Assembly (NCBI GenBank): GCA_023974075.1
Contig: CM043808.1
Coordinates: 18,922,704 to 18,986,703, forward strand
DNA length: 64,000 bases
DNA from: Chaenocephalus aceratus
Taxonomy: Eukaryota; Chordata; Actinopteri; Perciformes; Channichthyidae
Reading direction: 5' to 3'
A program made the position numbers and the translations under genes. Below the pieces are notes generated by a model. It was not told the origin of the DNA, made no database searches, and saw nothing but the letters and a program-made list of their open reading frames with translations. Positions 1 through 12,526 of the stretch are shown here, one piece after another (position 1 is the first letter of the stretch; every line of letters starts with the position of its first letter).

Positions 1-1881
1 ACTGTCACAAAATGTGGGTCGAAGGTTGTGCCTCTGATTTAAAGTGTATATAGTCCTTGTATGCATGCACAGGAAAGAATGTGTGCATTGAAGATACACA
101 CTGAATGAACGGAAATATAGTGTAATTGTATGCTTTTGGGATTTTTTTAATGTCTTTGAATTGCATAATTTGGAAGGTTTTGTGCTTTTAGGTGATACTC
201 AGGTATCTCTGTTAAATGTGATGCATACCGCTAAATAATTTTAATTAAATCTAATCTGGCTGATTATATACTATGACTCCCTGCAGCTGAAGTTGCTGGC
301 TCAGTCACAAACACTGCAAAACTATAACTTGGCCGGGGCAAAGGTCTCAAAAATACATGACTTATTTCAGTATCCAGAAACAAAAAAGCATCGCGCAAAT
401 CTAAGATGCTTTAAGACATATTTGCTCTACACTGTAAGTTTATGCTATATTGATGAAGTATAATGTCATTGCTGGGTCTCTTAACTACAGTCTAACCTCA
501 TGAAGAGGATTTTCCACCAGTGTACAGTGTAGGTCCATAGGATGGCAGTGTTCAGCACATTTCCTCACAATAAGAAGTGTTCATGTTTTGTGAAGTTAGC
601 AACGTGTTCTGCTACAGAAATGCATAATAAATAGCATCATGCAGTGAAATTGGTGTCAGTCACCTAGGGTCCAACTTTGACACAGAGAGCGGTAAAAGCC
701 TTTTGGTCTCCAGACCTTTGACCTGAGATAATGAATAACTTTCTCTGTAAATGGATTGGAGTATTGCTGCTTCGCCAGTCTCCTTTCTTTATTAGCCATT
801 TCTAAAACTGACAGTAACTGTGTTGTCACGTAAATGCAAAGCCAAAACAAGCTCTTGAAAAAACTGTATGCAGTAAGTTTATTTCTGCGTTGTCATGATA
901 GACAAGCGGAATTGTTCATGGCACTTTGTGAGATACAGGCCACACAACCTTGAGCTTTAGAAAAAGGGTTAATCTTTAACATTTATGTAGGAAACCGTCT
1001 TTAAACACAAATACCTGAACTTGTGCCTGCTGCTGCTATCCTTTACCTGCAACAAAGCAACCTCACCTCGAGGTCCATTAGGTTGCCGTTATGGAGCTTC
1101 TGATCTCATCGCATGTAGTCAGGCCAAGTTTGTACATGCCTTTTGAAAAAACTATTCCCACACAAAATTACTGAAAAATACGTTGGAAAAGTGATACAAC
1201 TTTACTTTCATCATCACACAACGTCGCAGTATAGATGCAAGCAAAATGTACCATTTCTGTCGATTAGAGAAAAAACATTGGTAAGTAACTATAATGACAA
1301 ACTTTATGAAATAATGACTAAACAAGAGGCAAAAATAAGAAGTAGTCTCTAAAGGAGTAGTAAGTTTTGCTATTATTTTTCAAGTTATTTTGAGATACTT
1401 AGATAGGCCTACTACTCATTATCTTGAATTAATAAGCCATTGTATTTTAAGAAAGTGCAGGTAGGCCTACTCATCATTGGCATCTTCGAGCCTCTTTACA
1501 TTTCAACCTTTGTAATAGGGCAGGCTATTAGTTCTCAAACTGCACTAAAGGGTGTAATAGCCTAGAGACAAAATAAAAGATATACAAATAGGTATTTAGA
1601 CACCTGATTTTCAAACTTTATTGATATATTATTTCACTTGTTTCCAAGACCTTTAAATGCTAACCAGTGCTAAAGGGAATCATTAGCCTAGTGCTGCTCA
1701 GTGCTCACCATCTTGGGTTTTATAGAGAAACGTGACAGAGGCCGCTGTCGAGTGGGAGGGTCGGTCCAAAGCATGGTCCAAAGTAACTTCATATCGTTGG
1801 CTTAATATGCTCCAGACCTGCAGCAGTCTGCTGTTATTCTCTCAATTTGTAGCAATAGTTTGATATCCTCGACGTGCAGCC
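1..1881. other. Upstream flank of aldh8a1, no gene seen
   Basis: I see no convincing exon, RNA gene or recognisable transposon here. All reading frames are short and lack family resemblance. The stretch is AT-rich and carries a few copies of the word TAGGCCTAC at about 1.4-1.5 kb, common in fish repetitive DNA. The last 120 bases hold the probable aldh8a1 proximal promoter; no TATA box is evident. Confidence 0.5.
1763..1787 (+). promoter_or_regulatory. Candidate paired HNF4-like nuclear receptor sites
   Basis: The nonamer GGTCCAAAG occurs twice, at 1763-1771 and 1775-1783, with starts 12 bp apart and about 100 bp before the aldh8a1 start codon. The second copy continues as GGTCCAAAGTAAC, close to the DR1-type site bound by HNF4. 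ALDH8A1 is mainly a liver and kidney enzyme in mammals, so an HNF4 input would make sense. This is a motif-level inference only. Confidence 0.35.
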
Positions 1882-2028
1882 ATGCCTAACCCCTCTGAGC
1901 AGAGCTCTTGTCTGGTTCTGGAGAACTTCATCGGAGGGAAGTTCGTCCCGTGTCGGACTCACATCGACTCCTACGACCCGTCCGTCGGAGAGGTTTACTG
2001 CAGGGTGCCGGACAGCGGGGCGCCGGAG
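1882..2028 (+). CDS. aldh8a1: aldh8a1 coding exon 1
   Basis: This encodes residues 1-49, from the start Met through the family-typical LENFIGGKF and IDSYDPSVGEVY segments. It ends at GAG before a GTGGGT donor, phase 0. The extra N-terminal residues relative to human account for the three-residue length difference. Confidence 0.93.
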
Positions 2029-5000
2029 GTGGGTCAGCCAGCCTCATGCTATATGACTAGATTTATAACTATAACCGTCTGCACTGTTTTTCCTACTTAC
2101 TCTGGAGTAGCATTATTTTTATTGAGAATGTAGTGCAAAGCCTACAACCCATACCTAGGCCTTGATGCTTCCTGCTGCTGCAAATCACGCCTTTTTAAAG
2201 ATAACATGTTGAGATTTTGTTGAGATTTCACAAAAGTGTGGTCATTTCTGAGTTACCACAAATGTTAAACAAATAATGGTCCTTGTTGGTGCATTTGACC
2301 TGTGAGGGTTGTTATCTTGTTGCTGTCTGTGTATCTGTGTTTTTTGAGTTAATCATTTCCATGTTGTGCTTATGCTCTCTATGATCCCAGACTTTACAAT
2401 GACATTCTTTATGGCAGGCATATTGACCTGGATTGCATATTTGTTATATAAACACATTACTGCATTTAAACCAGGGTTAACTTTTGCATGGACTTGCAGA
2501 AGTGTCATATAGCCTATATTCTTCATGTTGAATATCCAGGTTCAGATGCTGCATGTGAAACACTGCTCGAGAGAGACCTTTACTCTTTGTAGAGTAAACA
2601 GTGAAGTAATCATTAAACACATGAACGACATGAGTCAATAATTGTACTTTTCATATGAGATCAAAGTTGTTAGCCATTATATAAATATACACCCAGACTC
2701 CCCCCAGTGTATCCCGACCACTAGTTTCGGGGGCAGTTTTATCCCACAGGCCTAAGACTTTACAATTCCTGAGCTAAGTGAAGTTCCATTACAGATGTAA
2801 ATATCACACACGCATGTTCCACATATCTAAATCTATTAATATAATGTATAATATTTGAATCCCCCTTTTAAATTATTTAGTTTTATATAAAGTTTTGTCT
2901 AATTCACTTCGTTCCTGCATTTTACTTGCACAATTGATGGCACTATATTATTTCTTATAATATAAGTTTATTTTATGTGTCAAGTTTGCTGTGTGTCTCT
3001 TTACATTTCCATTTCCAACCATTGTGCCTAAGCTTTTTTGCTTTGTACAAGAAAACCTTTGAATCTCCATACTTGTGATGCCTGTGTAAAAGTTGTGGCC
3101 TCACTTGCAGCAAAAGGGATTTTTATGATGAAGGCATACAGTACTTTACAAGAACAATACAGAAAACTTAATGCAAAAATAACAATTGTATGTCTCATTC
3201 AGATATGTCTTGGTCCCATGTTGGTAACTGCTGAAACCTCACACAGAACTATGTGCTAACCTCTCTGTGCTTCCCCTCTGCAGGTGGAGGCAGCGGTGGC
3301 GGCGGCTAAAGAAGCGTTCCCCGGGTGGTCCGCTCGCAGCCCGGAGCAGCGGGCTCAGGTCCTCAACAAACTGGCCGACCTGTTGGACGCCAACGTGGAG
3401 GAGTTCGCCCAAGCTGAATCCAGGGACCAAGGTGTGCTATACTGTTGTAAAACCGGTGGTATCAACCCAAAAGTCAGTCAGATTATCAGCCAGTAGCACA
3501 TTACTGCATGCTCCAGTTATTGGATTTCATATTATTAGAACCCAGATTTCAAAACCCTCATATGCAGGTCCTGTTGAGGTGTAGTATGACTGATTACATG
3601 CCTAGGGTTGTAACTTATTACAATTTTAATATAATATTAATTATTAATTCAATTATAGATTAATCTCCAAAACAATTGATTCAACACAAAGTGCCTAAGG
3701 TCAAAGGTCATCTTAATTATGACCAACTGTCAAAAACGTAGACAATCAGGTTACAACATTTAGTAAGTTGAGTAAAAGCCATAAGAAGCAGCACATTCTA
3801 ATAATTGTACGGAAACGTGTGAGTAAAGTCTAAAACTGATTTATTTTTTTGGTCAAGATCTTTGTTCTAAGTAACTTCTTTCTCATAATTAAAAACAGTA
3901 AAAATGACTTAACCTAGAACAAATAAATGTTTGACTTTAGTTCTTGAAAATGCACTTCAAATTCAGTTGATTTCTAATCAAATAATGTATTGATTGAGGC
4001 AGCTGTACTATTATACATGCAAATATTTGATCATAATAAGCAATATTTATTGTTAGTGAACATAAAGAGCTTGCGAGTACTTTACGCATGTTTAGTTCAC
4101 CTGTGTATTAGATTCATAATATTGTGAACTAAACTGACATTTGGCCTGTGGGTGGCACTAGAGGACCGCTCAAACATTGTACAAAATTAAGTGATCATGA
4201 CCTGGGGTTGATATTGAACTATTTTGAGTGTAAGCAGTGCTGTTTTATTATCCCCTGTCCACTACTATCCCCTATGTTTTTGTTGTGACTTTACAGGTAA
4301 AACAGTAACATTTGCACGGACTGTTGACATTCCCCGATCTGCGTACAACTTCCGCTTCTTTGCCTCATCACTGTTGCACCACACCAACGACTGCAGCCAG
4401 ACGGACCACATGGGCTGCCTGCACTACACCATCCGCTGCCCTGTGGGAGTGGGTGAGAGCTCAGTATCTCTGCATTAAAACCTGTTATTTTTTTCGTGCT
4501 TCATATGTTTTAAATCTGTGTTTTGGTTTTGTGCAGCCGGTCTGATCAGCCCCTGGAACCTCCCCCTGTACCTGCTGACCTGGAAGATTGCTCCTGCCAT
4601 CGCTGCAGGCAACACAGTGGTGGCCAAACCCAGCGAGATGACCTCTGTGACTGCCTGGATGATGTGCAAGTTGATGCAGCAGGCTGGTAGGACTACAACA
4701 CCCACAATGCAATTGGAATCCATTTACATGCACAGAAGATATACCAGAATAAGAATACCTTTATTAGTCCCATAGAGGGGACATTTACATTGTTATAGCA
4801 GAAAAGAGCCAAAGACAGCTTAAGAAGCATGCATAACAAAATATTAAAGATAACAAATAAAAAATTAAATAAAAAAAAGGATACTTCATAAATCCTATAA
4901 AAAATCCCATGCTGCTGTAAAGACATTGCTTGATTTAAAAATATATAATAAAAAACATTATAAATCATATCAACAGTCGAAATATATATATCAATAGAGT

Positions 5001-6939
5001 ATACAAGAAACATAATACGTGAGAATACACTTAATAGACCAACCTGCTTCTCAAACATTGGATACTACTGTATATACAAGTTATTACTTATTATTCACTA
5101 TGACCTATAACAAAAATGAGTTTGAAGAATTGCTGAAAGCTTTCTATCTCCACAGGTGTTCCTCCAGGAGTTGTCAACATTGTTTTCGGCACCGGGCCAA
5201 AAGCAGGCGACGCCCTGGTCGGCCATCCTGACGTCCCATTGGTCTCCTTCACTGGCTCCACGGCCACTGCCCAGTGCATCACAGAGCGGAGCGCCCCCTA
5301 CTGTAAGAAGCTCTCTCTGGAGCTGGGAGGGAAAAACCCTGCCATTATTTTTGCTGACGCAGACCTGGACCGGTGCATCGAGACCACCGTTCGCTCCAGC
5401 TTCTCCAATCAGGTGAGAGAAGAGTGTCAGGAAGGGTTATCGGACTCTATTCAAGTTTTGAATTGAATTGCTGTCATTATTTCTTTTGTATTACACATGC
5501 TTTTTTAAGGGTTATTATCAAGGCTGGCACCAGTGTGTCAGCTAAACTTCTGGGGCTCCAAGAATGTCAGTTTTTTGCTAAATAATTTGTAAATGTTTTT
5601 GGGAATATGCTCTAAATACATCCACTGACAGTGAAATAGTTATGGGTCCTACTTGGTTTGATATGATGAGGATCTGTCTTTATGGGAATCTATGCATCAA
5701 AAGCATTTTTTTGTAAACTAAATTACAGCTTTGTTTAGCTCATAATTTATTTTTATAGTTTTATTCTTATTATGTGTCCATGAGATAAATGCTTCAGTGA
5801 CCAGACTTGTCCACATGGGGGAGATCACAGTCCATATGTTGTCATGAGGCAGCTGAATAACAACAATGTCCTGAACAATGTCAAGTTACCTTTCCCTTCC
5901 TTCCTTTCCTTAGGGGGAGATCTGCTTGTGCACCAGCAGGATTTATGTAGAGGGGAGTATTTACTCTGAGTTCCTGGAAAGGTTTGTGGCTGCGGCTAAG
6001 AAGTGGAAGACAGGTGCGCCCTCTGACCCCGGCAACGACAACGGAGCGCTCATCAGCCAAGAGCACCTGGAGAAGGTGATAATTACACATTGAAATGGTG
6101 TGGGATAAGGCTGCAACCCACAATAATTACATAAATTATCAATTACCTGCTAATTATTTTATTTCTGACTATATGTCATAGAAAAGTCCATGGTGTCTCT
6201 AAATTGCTTGTTTTGTCAATCGGAAACCCCCCAAAATCTCTATTTTATATAATATTAAACGTAGTAAAGCAAGAAATCTCCATGTTTGAGAGGCTAAAGC
6301 AGCCATTTTGCATTAACATTTCCTTTGACGATGAATCATTTATCAAAATAATATCCAATTATGTTTCTGTTGTTTAACTAATCAATAAATCAACTCATAC
6401 TTGCAGCTTTCGTGCAACAGAACAAATTATCATTCTCTACATACCGTATCCACTTTAAATTTGAATCCGTTTGTCCCGGTCCCTAGGTCCGTAGCTTCGT
6501 AGCACTCGCCAAATCTGAAGGAGGCACGGTCCACTGTGGGGAGGGGGTGGATCAGCTCCACCTCCCTGAGCGCAACGCTAAAGGCTACTTTATGCCGGCC
6601 ACCGTCATCTCAGGCATTTCTGACAGCTCCCGCGTCATGCAGGAGGAGATCTTCGGCCCCGTCACCTGCGTCTCCCCCTTTGACTCAGAGGAGGAGGCCG
6701 TTTCCAAGGGCAACGGCGTGCGCTATGGTCTGGCGGCCACCGTGTGGTCCCAGGACGTGGGAAAGTTCAACCGGATGGCCAGGAAGATACAGGCAGGCCT
6801 GGTGTGGACCAACTGCTGGCTGGTGAGGGATCTGAACCTGCCCTTCGGAGGGATGAAGAAATCTGGTTGTGGGAGGGAGGGGGGGAAGGACTCCTACCAC
6901 TTCTTCACCGAGGTGAAGACCGTCACCGTCAAACACTGA
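1882..6939 (+). CDS. aldh8a1: Aldehyde dehydrogenase 8 family member A1, complete seven-exon gene
   Basis: Spliced coding exons are 1882-2028, 3284-3431, 4297-4452, 4537-4686, 5156-5412, 5914-6075 and 6487-6939; all introns are GT-AG. They join in frame into 1473 nt (490 residues plus stop), against about 487 residues in human ALDH8A1, which the translation follows closely from end to end. ALDH8A1 is an NAD-dependent cytosolic enzyme. It was first described as a 9-cis-retinal dehydrogenase and later shown to be the 2-aminomuconate semialdehyde dehydrogenase of the kynurenine (tryptophan breakdown) pathway. Visible landmarks are the SPWN oxyanion Asn near residue 158, the AKPSE cofactor Lys near 181, the LELGGK general-base Glu near 256, the GEIC nucleophile Cys near 290, and the C-terminal TVKH. 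The start ATG has a favourable context (GCAGCCATG) and aligns with the family N-terminus. No frameshift or premature stop is seen, so the gene looks functional. Confidence 0.96.
3284..3431 (+). CDS. aldh8a1: aldh8a1 coding exon 2
   Basis: The acceptor is CTCTGCAG and the donor GTGTGC. It encodes the AAKEAFPGW and NKLADLLD helices of the N-terminal ALDH fold and ends on the first base of a Gly codon (phase 1). Confidence 0.93.
4297..4452 (+). CDS. aldh8a1: aldh8a1 coding exon 3
   Basis: This completes the split Gly codon after a TTTACAG acceptor and encodes DIPRSAYNFRFFAS and the MGCLHYT segment, ending in PVGV plus one base of an Ala codon before GTGAGA. The exon has no in-frame stop. Confidence 0.93.
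4537..4686 (+). CDS. aldh8a1: aldh8a1 coding exon 4
   Basis: This begins the cofactor-binding core: GLISPWNLPLYLLTWK with the conserved Asn, then AAGNTVVAKPSE with the Lys that contacts NAD. The donor is GTAGGA, phase 1. Confidence 0.94.
4740..4870 (-). repeat. Antisense 3' end of a fish non-LTR element in aldh8a1 intron 4
   Basis: AGAATAAGAATACCTTTATT followed by AGTCCCATAGAGGGGACATTT is the reverse complement of a common fish LINE 3' tail (a short A/T-rich repeat tail after a hairpin-like end). An AT-rich stretch follows. It lies wholly in an intron and is 5'-truncated. The family assignment is uncertain. Confidence 0.45.
5156..5412 (+). CDS. aldh8a1: aldh8a1 coding exon 5
   Basis: It encodes GVPPGVVNIVFGTG, the SFTGS loop of the Rossmann fold, and LELGGKNPAIIF, in which Glu is the general base. 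It closes at SSFSNQ before GTGAGA, phase 0, so the nucleophile Cys falls in the next exon. Confidence 0.94.
5914..6075 (+). CDS. aldh8a1: aldh8a1 coding exon 6
   Basis: The exon opens GEICLCTSRIY; the first Cys (residue 290) aligns with the ALDH catalytic nucleophile. It then gives FVAAAKKWKTG and GALISQEHLEK. The acceptor is TTCCTTAG and the donor GTGATA, a weaker donor than the others. Confidence 0.93.
6106..6410. repeat. hAT-like MITE relic in aldh8a1 intron 6
   Basis: This starts AAGGCTGCAAC and ends CTTGCAGCTTT, an imperfect short inverted repeat, with an AT-rich interior rich in ATTAT/AATCAATAAAT words. It resembles the abundant fish 'GGCTGCAAC' nonautonomous elements. It is diverged and no clear target duplication can be read. 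Confidence 0.4.
6487..6939 (+). CDS. aldh8a1: aldh8a1 coding exon 7, terminal
   Basis: This encodes the last 150 residues: the GEGVDQLHLPERN region, EEIFGPVTCVSPF, LAATVWSQDV, GLVWTNCWL, the LPFGGMKKSG motif, and the C-terminus ending VKTVTVKH, followed by TGA at 6937-6939. The acceptor is TCCCTAG. Confidence 0.95.
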   Translation, partial: VRSFVALAKSEGGTVHCGEGVDQLHLPERNAKGYFMPATVISGISDSSRVMQEEIFGPVTCVSPFDSEEEAVSKGNGVRYGLAATVWSQDVGKFNRMARKIQAGLVWTNCWLVRDLNLPFGGMKKSGCGREGGKDSYHFFTEVKTVTVKH

Positions 6940-7119
6940 GGGGGGAAGAAAAAGAGATGGCTACCTTCATTGGAGAAAAAGTTTTGTAGTTAATCGTGAC
7001 ATTCATCAACCTTTGCTGGCATCTTTTGTGAATTCCAATGAAAGCGTTCTGCTCGGATTACTGGAGCCTGTAATTAAGTCTTCATCATAGAATACAAAAG
7101 TCAGAGGAGGTCACAGAGG

Positions 7120-7125
7120 AATAAA
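7120..7125 (+). promoter_or_regulatory. Candidate aldh8a1 polyadenylation signal AATAAA
   Basis: This is the first canonical AATAAA downstream of the aldh8a1 stop, 180 bp into the 3' UTR. A second AATAAA at 7915-7920 could serve a longer transcript. Neither is proven. Confidence 0.45.
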
Positions 7126-8825
7126 CATGCATCTAAAACAATGTCAAGTAAAGAGCAAATGTATTACACTGCAAAACGCTTTGTAATACCTTTTTTATTA
7201 GTTCATCCTTAATATTCTAAACTGCCTTATTCTACAGTGGAGCATTTTTGGAGCATAGGGTGTGTTAGGGCTTCATATTTAAAAAAGGAGCTGAGCAAGT
7301 CAATAGCACAATTTATGAATTAAGCAACAGCAGCTTTAAGCCGCATTTTAAAGTTTAGACTGCAGGTCTGTCTCCTGCATGACAGCAAGTCATTCTGAAA
7401 AGAATGCACGCAGCACAAGCACAGATGGAATGAATGGAAAAGCTTCTGGTTAAGCGTGGTAAACAAGTGAGAGTTGGTATGTGCCTCAGGAGAACCCAAA
7501 AAGCAAATCATTGTCAAATGTAATGTTCTGGTATTTCTTCAGATTTTTTTGTAACACCGCATCAAATTAAAACACTTTCAACATGCAGTTCAGTGTGTTT
7601 TTATCCAAACTTTCTAACATTATGGAATTGCTGTACTTAAATCTTCTTAGTATCTGCATAACACGTCTTTAAAATATATATATATGTAAACAGATCTGCA
7701 GACAGGTCAACATTCACTGGGAAAGGTTTTGCTTTTTTTATCAGCATACTTTGTACTTTTCATATGTCGTGGCGCTATCCTTTATGGCTGTGCACTTTGT
7801 CAAAGTCTGCTTGGTTATAGACAAGTTATACGTCACATAAACCCTTATGCACTCAGAAGTTAGTGATTTACATCAAGTTGTTTTTATGTCCGACCTGCTG
7901 ACGTAAGAAAGGAGAATAAATGCCAAACTGTCCTGTGCTGTGGTTGGACAACATGTTTGGAGAGTGGAATAGGAAGGTCAGCAAGCTAAGTGACTGTCAG
8001 ACTGCATGCTAACATTAGCTCATGTTCCACTAATGACAAAGTACAGCTACAACTGATGGGAATGTGATAATAGTTTTGCAGGTATTCAGTCTTAATCAAA
8101 GTATTGGTCAAATTGAAATACGCTATTACATTCAATCATGGGGATTGAATATCCGTACCCAAATGTTATGCTAAACTATTCAATTGTAGATTTTAAAGAC
8201 TGGACCAAAGCTCTCCAAAGTGGCAAACTGAAATCATACAAAATCTGACAATAGAAGTAACAGTTTAAAAGTTTATTTAGATTTAAATATCTTATAAAAA
8301 TCTTAAAATGATGGTCATGAACGACATGCTGTGGGAATGGCAGGAGTGGAGGGGTATTCAGCTGGTTGCAATCTTCATCTCACCACTAGATGCCCCTAAA
8401 TCCACACCAGTAATGATCAACATCTGCCACCCACAGCCACCTTGACACCTTGTTTCATCTCCTTGTGCTCATGTTTTTCTTGCATTTCCCAGCACATTAC
8501 CCCTCCCCTCTTTGCCCTGTTTAAACATATCTTCATCACCTTTGCTAAATATCTGATCACGGATTAATGCAGTGTGAGATGAGACTGCGGTGTGCGGGCA
8601 GCACATCATGAATGCATATGAGCACTCTGCTTTCGTCTGAGGCACCGTGCACAGTTTAGGATAAGAGGGTTACACCAGAGACCCGCCCTATCCGTAATGC
8701 GAGGTGTGTAAAAGAAGTTCCCCCTGGTGAAGTGTATGTGACATTTACCACAGAAGCAGTGTGTGTGTCCCACCCTGTGTTTTGGCTAGAGAATATGTAT
8801 TGTGCTAAGTCACGCTGCATGATTG
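7126..8825. other. Intergenic, no gene seen
   Basis: AT-rich non-coding sequence. I recognise no exon, RNA gene or mobile element. A longer aldh8a1 3' UTR could extend into it. Confidence 0.4.
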
Positions 8826-8837
8826 CACACACACACA

Positions 8838-8924
<87 letters not shown>
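8826..8924. repeat. (CA)n microsatellite
   Basis: A nearly pure CA dinucleotide run of about 100 bp with one CC interruption near 8845. Open frames over it are only HTHT/CVCV artefacts. Confidence 0.98.
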
Positions 8925-8926
<2 letters not shown>

Positions 8927-11900
8927 CTGTGCTGCCTTCCTTAAATATAGAGTTTGATGAAATGGATACCGTCCAAAAAACAGGTTAGGAGGTCTAAAGT
9001 ATCGTGTTTTGTGGCACCAACCCACACATACCAAGGCAGTGTCTTGCAAACAGAATGGGAACAAAGTAACTCGGCAGCTTTTTCTTGATTTATCTTTCAT
9101 CTTTGCCTCTTATGGATGTTTCATTCAGAAGGAAAAAGCTAATTGAAGCAGGTCTCGCCCTGCTGTACGTGACTTTGAGGACTCCGCCATTGGCTTGCCA
9201 AACCAAGTACTTTCACCTCACTTATTGGGCACAGGAAGAAATGAAAATAGAGCATATCTTTAATTGTATAACTCTGAGGAAACTGCAATATCTATCCCGG
9301 CAGAATGAAAGGATCTGTTTTCATGCTGGCTGCAGGGATGTGATGGGCCTCCTGTAGAGGGCCTTCTCATTGATATATATGTGGAGACAACAGACACAGC
9401 CAACAGCCGTTTTCTCTCTTCTTTTGGACAAAACCCAGCACAAAAGGTCTGTGAAATGCTATCTTTTTGTACGTGTTTTAATTAAAGAAGTACACACAGG
9501 AACATTTTATTTTCTGTTGAGAATAGGGGAGGTGAATGTGTGTGTATTGAGAGAGATACAGATAAGGATCAGATAACAAGAGAAAGAGCAACAGACTGAG
9601 AAATCCTATCCGGACTTGACCTAAAATCATTATGTTTCCTTGTGTCCCAGATTCAGGTAATAGACAGCTTTGTTTACATGTATTACTTAAACTAACACAA
9701 TCTCCTCCAGTATGCCAATGCATCTGAAATCACAGTTCAAATAGCAGGCTTTTGCCTTGGTCATTGAAAATAAAGGTATTTTCCTGGTCTTATGAGAAGC
9801 AAAGCATATGATATGGAACAGTAGAAACAAAACCAACAATCAGTGGTTTCCAGCCTTGCAGTCTATTTCCTTATTCCTGGCTGTGGCATTTTCAGATTGT
9901 CTTCCTCTCCTGCTCTCTCTTTGAATGTCACAGAAAGTAGGCTTTCCCTATTTCACAACCACTTATTTCACCATGCTCCTGTCTCTCAAGGCCGTCAGCC
10001 ACATTTAGGTTCAGGGAATTTTCCACAGCGTGCGGCATGGGTTTTGTGATAAGCCCTGAGATGAAGCTCAGTCCTGAGAAAATGCTGCAGTTCAAGCAGG
10101 TTAAGCAAACTCAGCTTGGAAGAGGAAGAACAAGTAACTTGGCAACAGAAAGCTAAATGTTTCAGCCCGATGACAAACCCATTTAAACGAAGAATCAGTC
10201 TGAAATGACAGCTAAGGCTGAAGTGACATGCATTATCTACATTTCAAAGAACATAAGGACATGAGTGATGGAATGTGTAATGGGTCAGATACTTACCATC
10301 CTTCGCTGCTTTTCACAAATGCACTCGTACATTAATATTTGTTTTGGTTGAGAGCCTGCATTCTATAAGTTACTCTGTGTTGCACTCACATGGTATCTCA
10401 AGAGTTGTCAGGCTCATGTTGACAATTTGGCTAACAGGCTAATATGATTCTGAAGAACATCACTGCACTGTCGCTGCCAAAATGTATTGGCATAGTCTTC
10501 CTGACAAATTGAGCGAGTGATTTCTTTATTATGATTTATATTAATTACAGCGTTATGCTTTTCTCTATCTGTGAGGACTGCATTTTTGATGGCCAGTAAT
10601 TTAATAAAGAGTCCCATTTTATCTGTTGGCAGAAATCCACAATAAAGCTTATTTTCCCCATATTGTGTAAATGTAGCACAGGACACTTATTGGATTATTT
10701 CCACTACTGTGCTTTTTGTTTTTTTCCCAAGCAGCAGGGTGTTTTTTTTATAGCATTTATTAACTACACTCATTTGAAAGTGCATGAATGCCAACGGGTT
10801 ATATAGGAAGCCTTTGGCTCTTTTGAACTTTCATCAACAATTGAAGTGAGACAGTCCTCTTCCTGTTGTGATAGATGCTCTGGAGTGCTGCATGTTCTGA
10901 GCCAAATCACACCAATGTGGAAAAAGAAAGAAGAGCAAAGGGATGATACTTTGATTTGGTTTAAGTGGAGCAAAGTGTCAGAAAGCCCCAGGTCACGTAT
11001 GACAGCATGTCCAAAATAATTTGTCTTTGTATTGGGTTTTACATATTGCCAATCCTTCCTCACTCTAGATAGCAAAGTGACATTGAAATAAGATAATGTT
11101 TGATTTCAGGGAAGATGAGTAAAACAGGTTGGTAACCACAGGATACTTTGGTGCAAGAATGATGACTATTTTAGGTTTTAAAACATATGAAGCATAACTA
11201 ATACAATGTAGACTGTTGAGAAGATAATAATGTTACACCTCTTGTCTAAATATGGCTATAAAATGCAAGCACACTTTCAGTCATTACAATTCAGCTTCCC
11301 AGACAGCAATGATTCATGCTTGAATAAATAGTTCCTCTAACTTGAAGTGGTTCCCGCTCATTATCTTTCGAGTATTTTACCTTCGGGAATACTTCTCACC
11401 CATTTAGGAAGAGCTCATTCTCTCAATAACATAACACAGGTACGGTTCGCTCCGAGGAGATTACACTGAGCTGTAATGTAGCTGTTGAAAAGAATATCTC
11501 AGAGCTCGGTGACGTTTGTGCTCTTGCTATCATATCGTTGTCCTTAAGGTGCCTGAAAATGAATGAACCACTGAAGAGGGATGACCTACTTATTGTCCTT
11601 TGCACTCGGCACAGGATGTCCCATTACAGTACATCACTATACTGAGGCTGTTTCCGTAAGAGAAGTTTACAGTACATAGCATTGTGTAACTTACGCAGAC
11701 ACAAGAGGACACAAAACCTTAGTCAACCACAGCAGGGCAAAGAACATAGAAATCAGCTCAGCATGGAAATATGAGATGTTAACAAAGGTGTGTTGACTAA
11801 TACAATGCTCAGTCTGAAATAGAGTCCAGAAAAGAAATCATTATACATTATTGTGACTTTTCTGATTAACCTTCACTGAATTATAGGTGACCCACTGCAT

Positions 11901-12526
11901 GGTGTTGTTTTTCTTTCATGCCACTTAATATTTGCCATTATTAAATATAAATAAATATCGAGGAAAGATGGGAACAGCAGAAACAGCTAATTAATATGTA
12001 ACATTTCAGAAAATGCATTTCAATATTCCATTTAATGCATCAACATTTTTTGACCAAGGCAAAAACCTCCTGAGTGTGGAAACCTTTTTTACACAATTAA
12101 CTAAACATTTTCAAATGTCACAGGTTCTATACAGCCTCTCCAATGCTATGCATGTTTATGGAAATATAGCTATAGATGCAAAACGAAAGAATGTGAATCG
12201 TTGGAAGACACCCTTTAAGCAAGAAGACTCTATTTAATTGTCCTTGAGCAAGACATGGACTGCCAATCAACTGTTCGGTCCTTCTGATATCATTATTCAC
12301 CAATTGTGTTTTTAGAGAACTGTTTTCTAGCATCTTGCTTTTATTTCTAAAAGATGTCCCAAGGATGTGCGGAAACATCCTGGAAGGCACTCCAGCACCA
12401 CTTTCTTGTGATATTCTGAAGAACCAATATTCAGATTTGTTGAGGTTTTCATTCCAACATCAACCTGTTGACCAATGTTTGTTTATGTAACCTGCTCTCC
12501 ATCTAAAGCACAGTGGCACAAGGTAA
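8925..12526. other. Intergenic, no gene seen
   Basis: About 3.6 kb of unremarkable AT-rich DNA. No coherent exon, tRNA or transposon is recognised in either strand. Confidence 0.4.

Noticed and set aside
8656..9100. Open frames of CVCV/HTHT composition over CA/GT arrays, here and at every other microsatellite
   Set aside because: These are translations of dinucleotide repeats, not genes.
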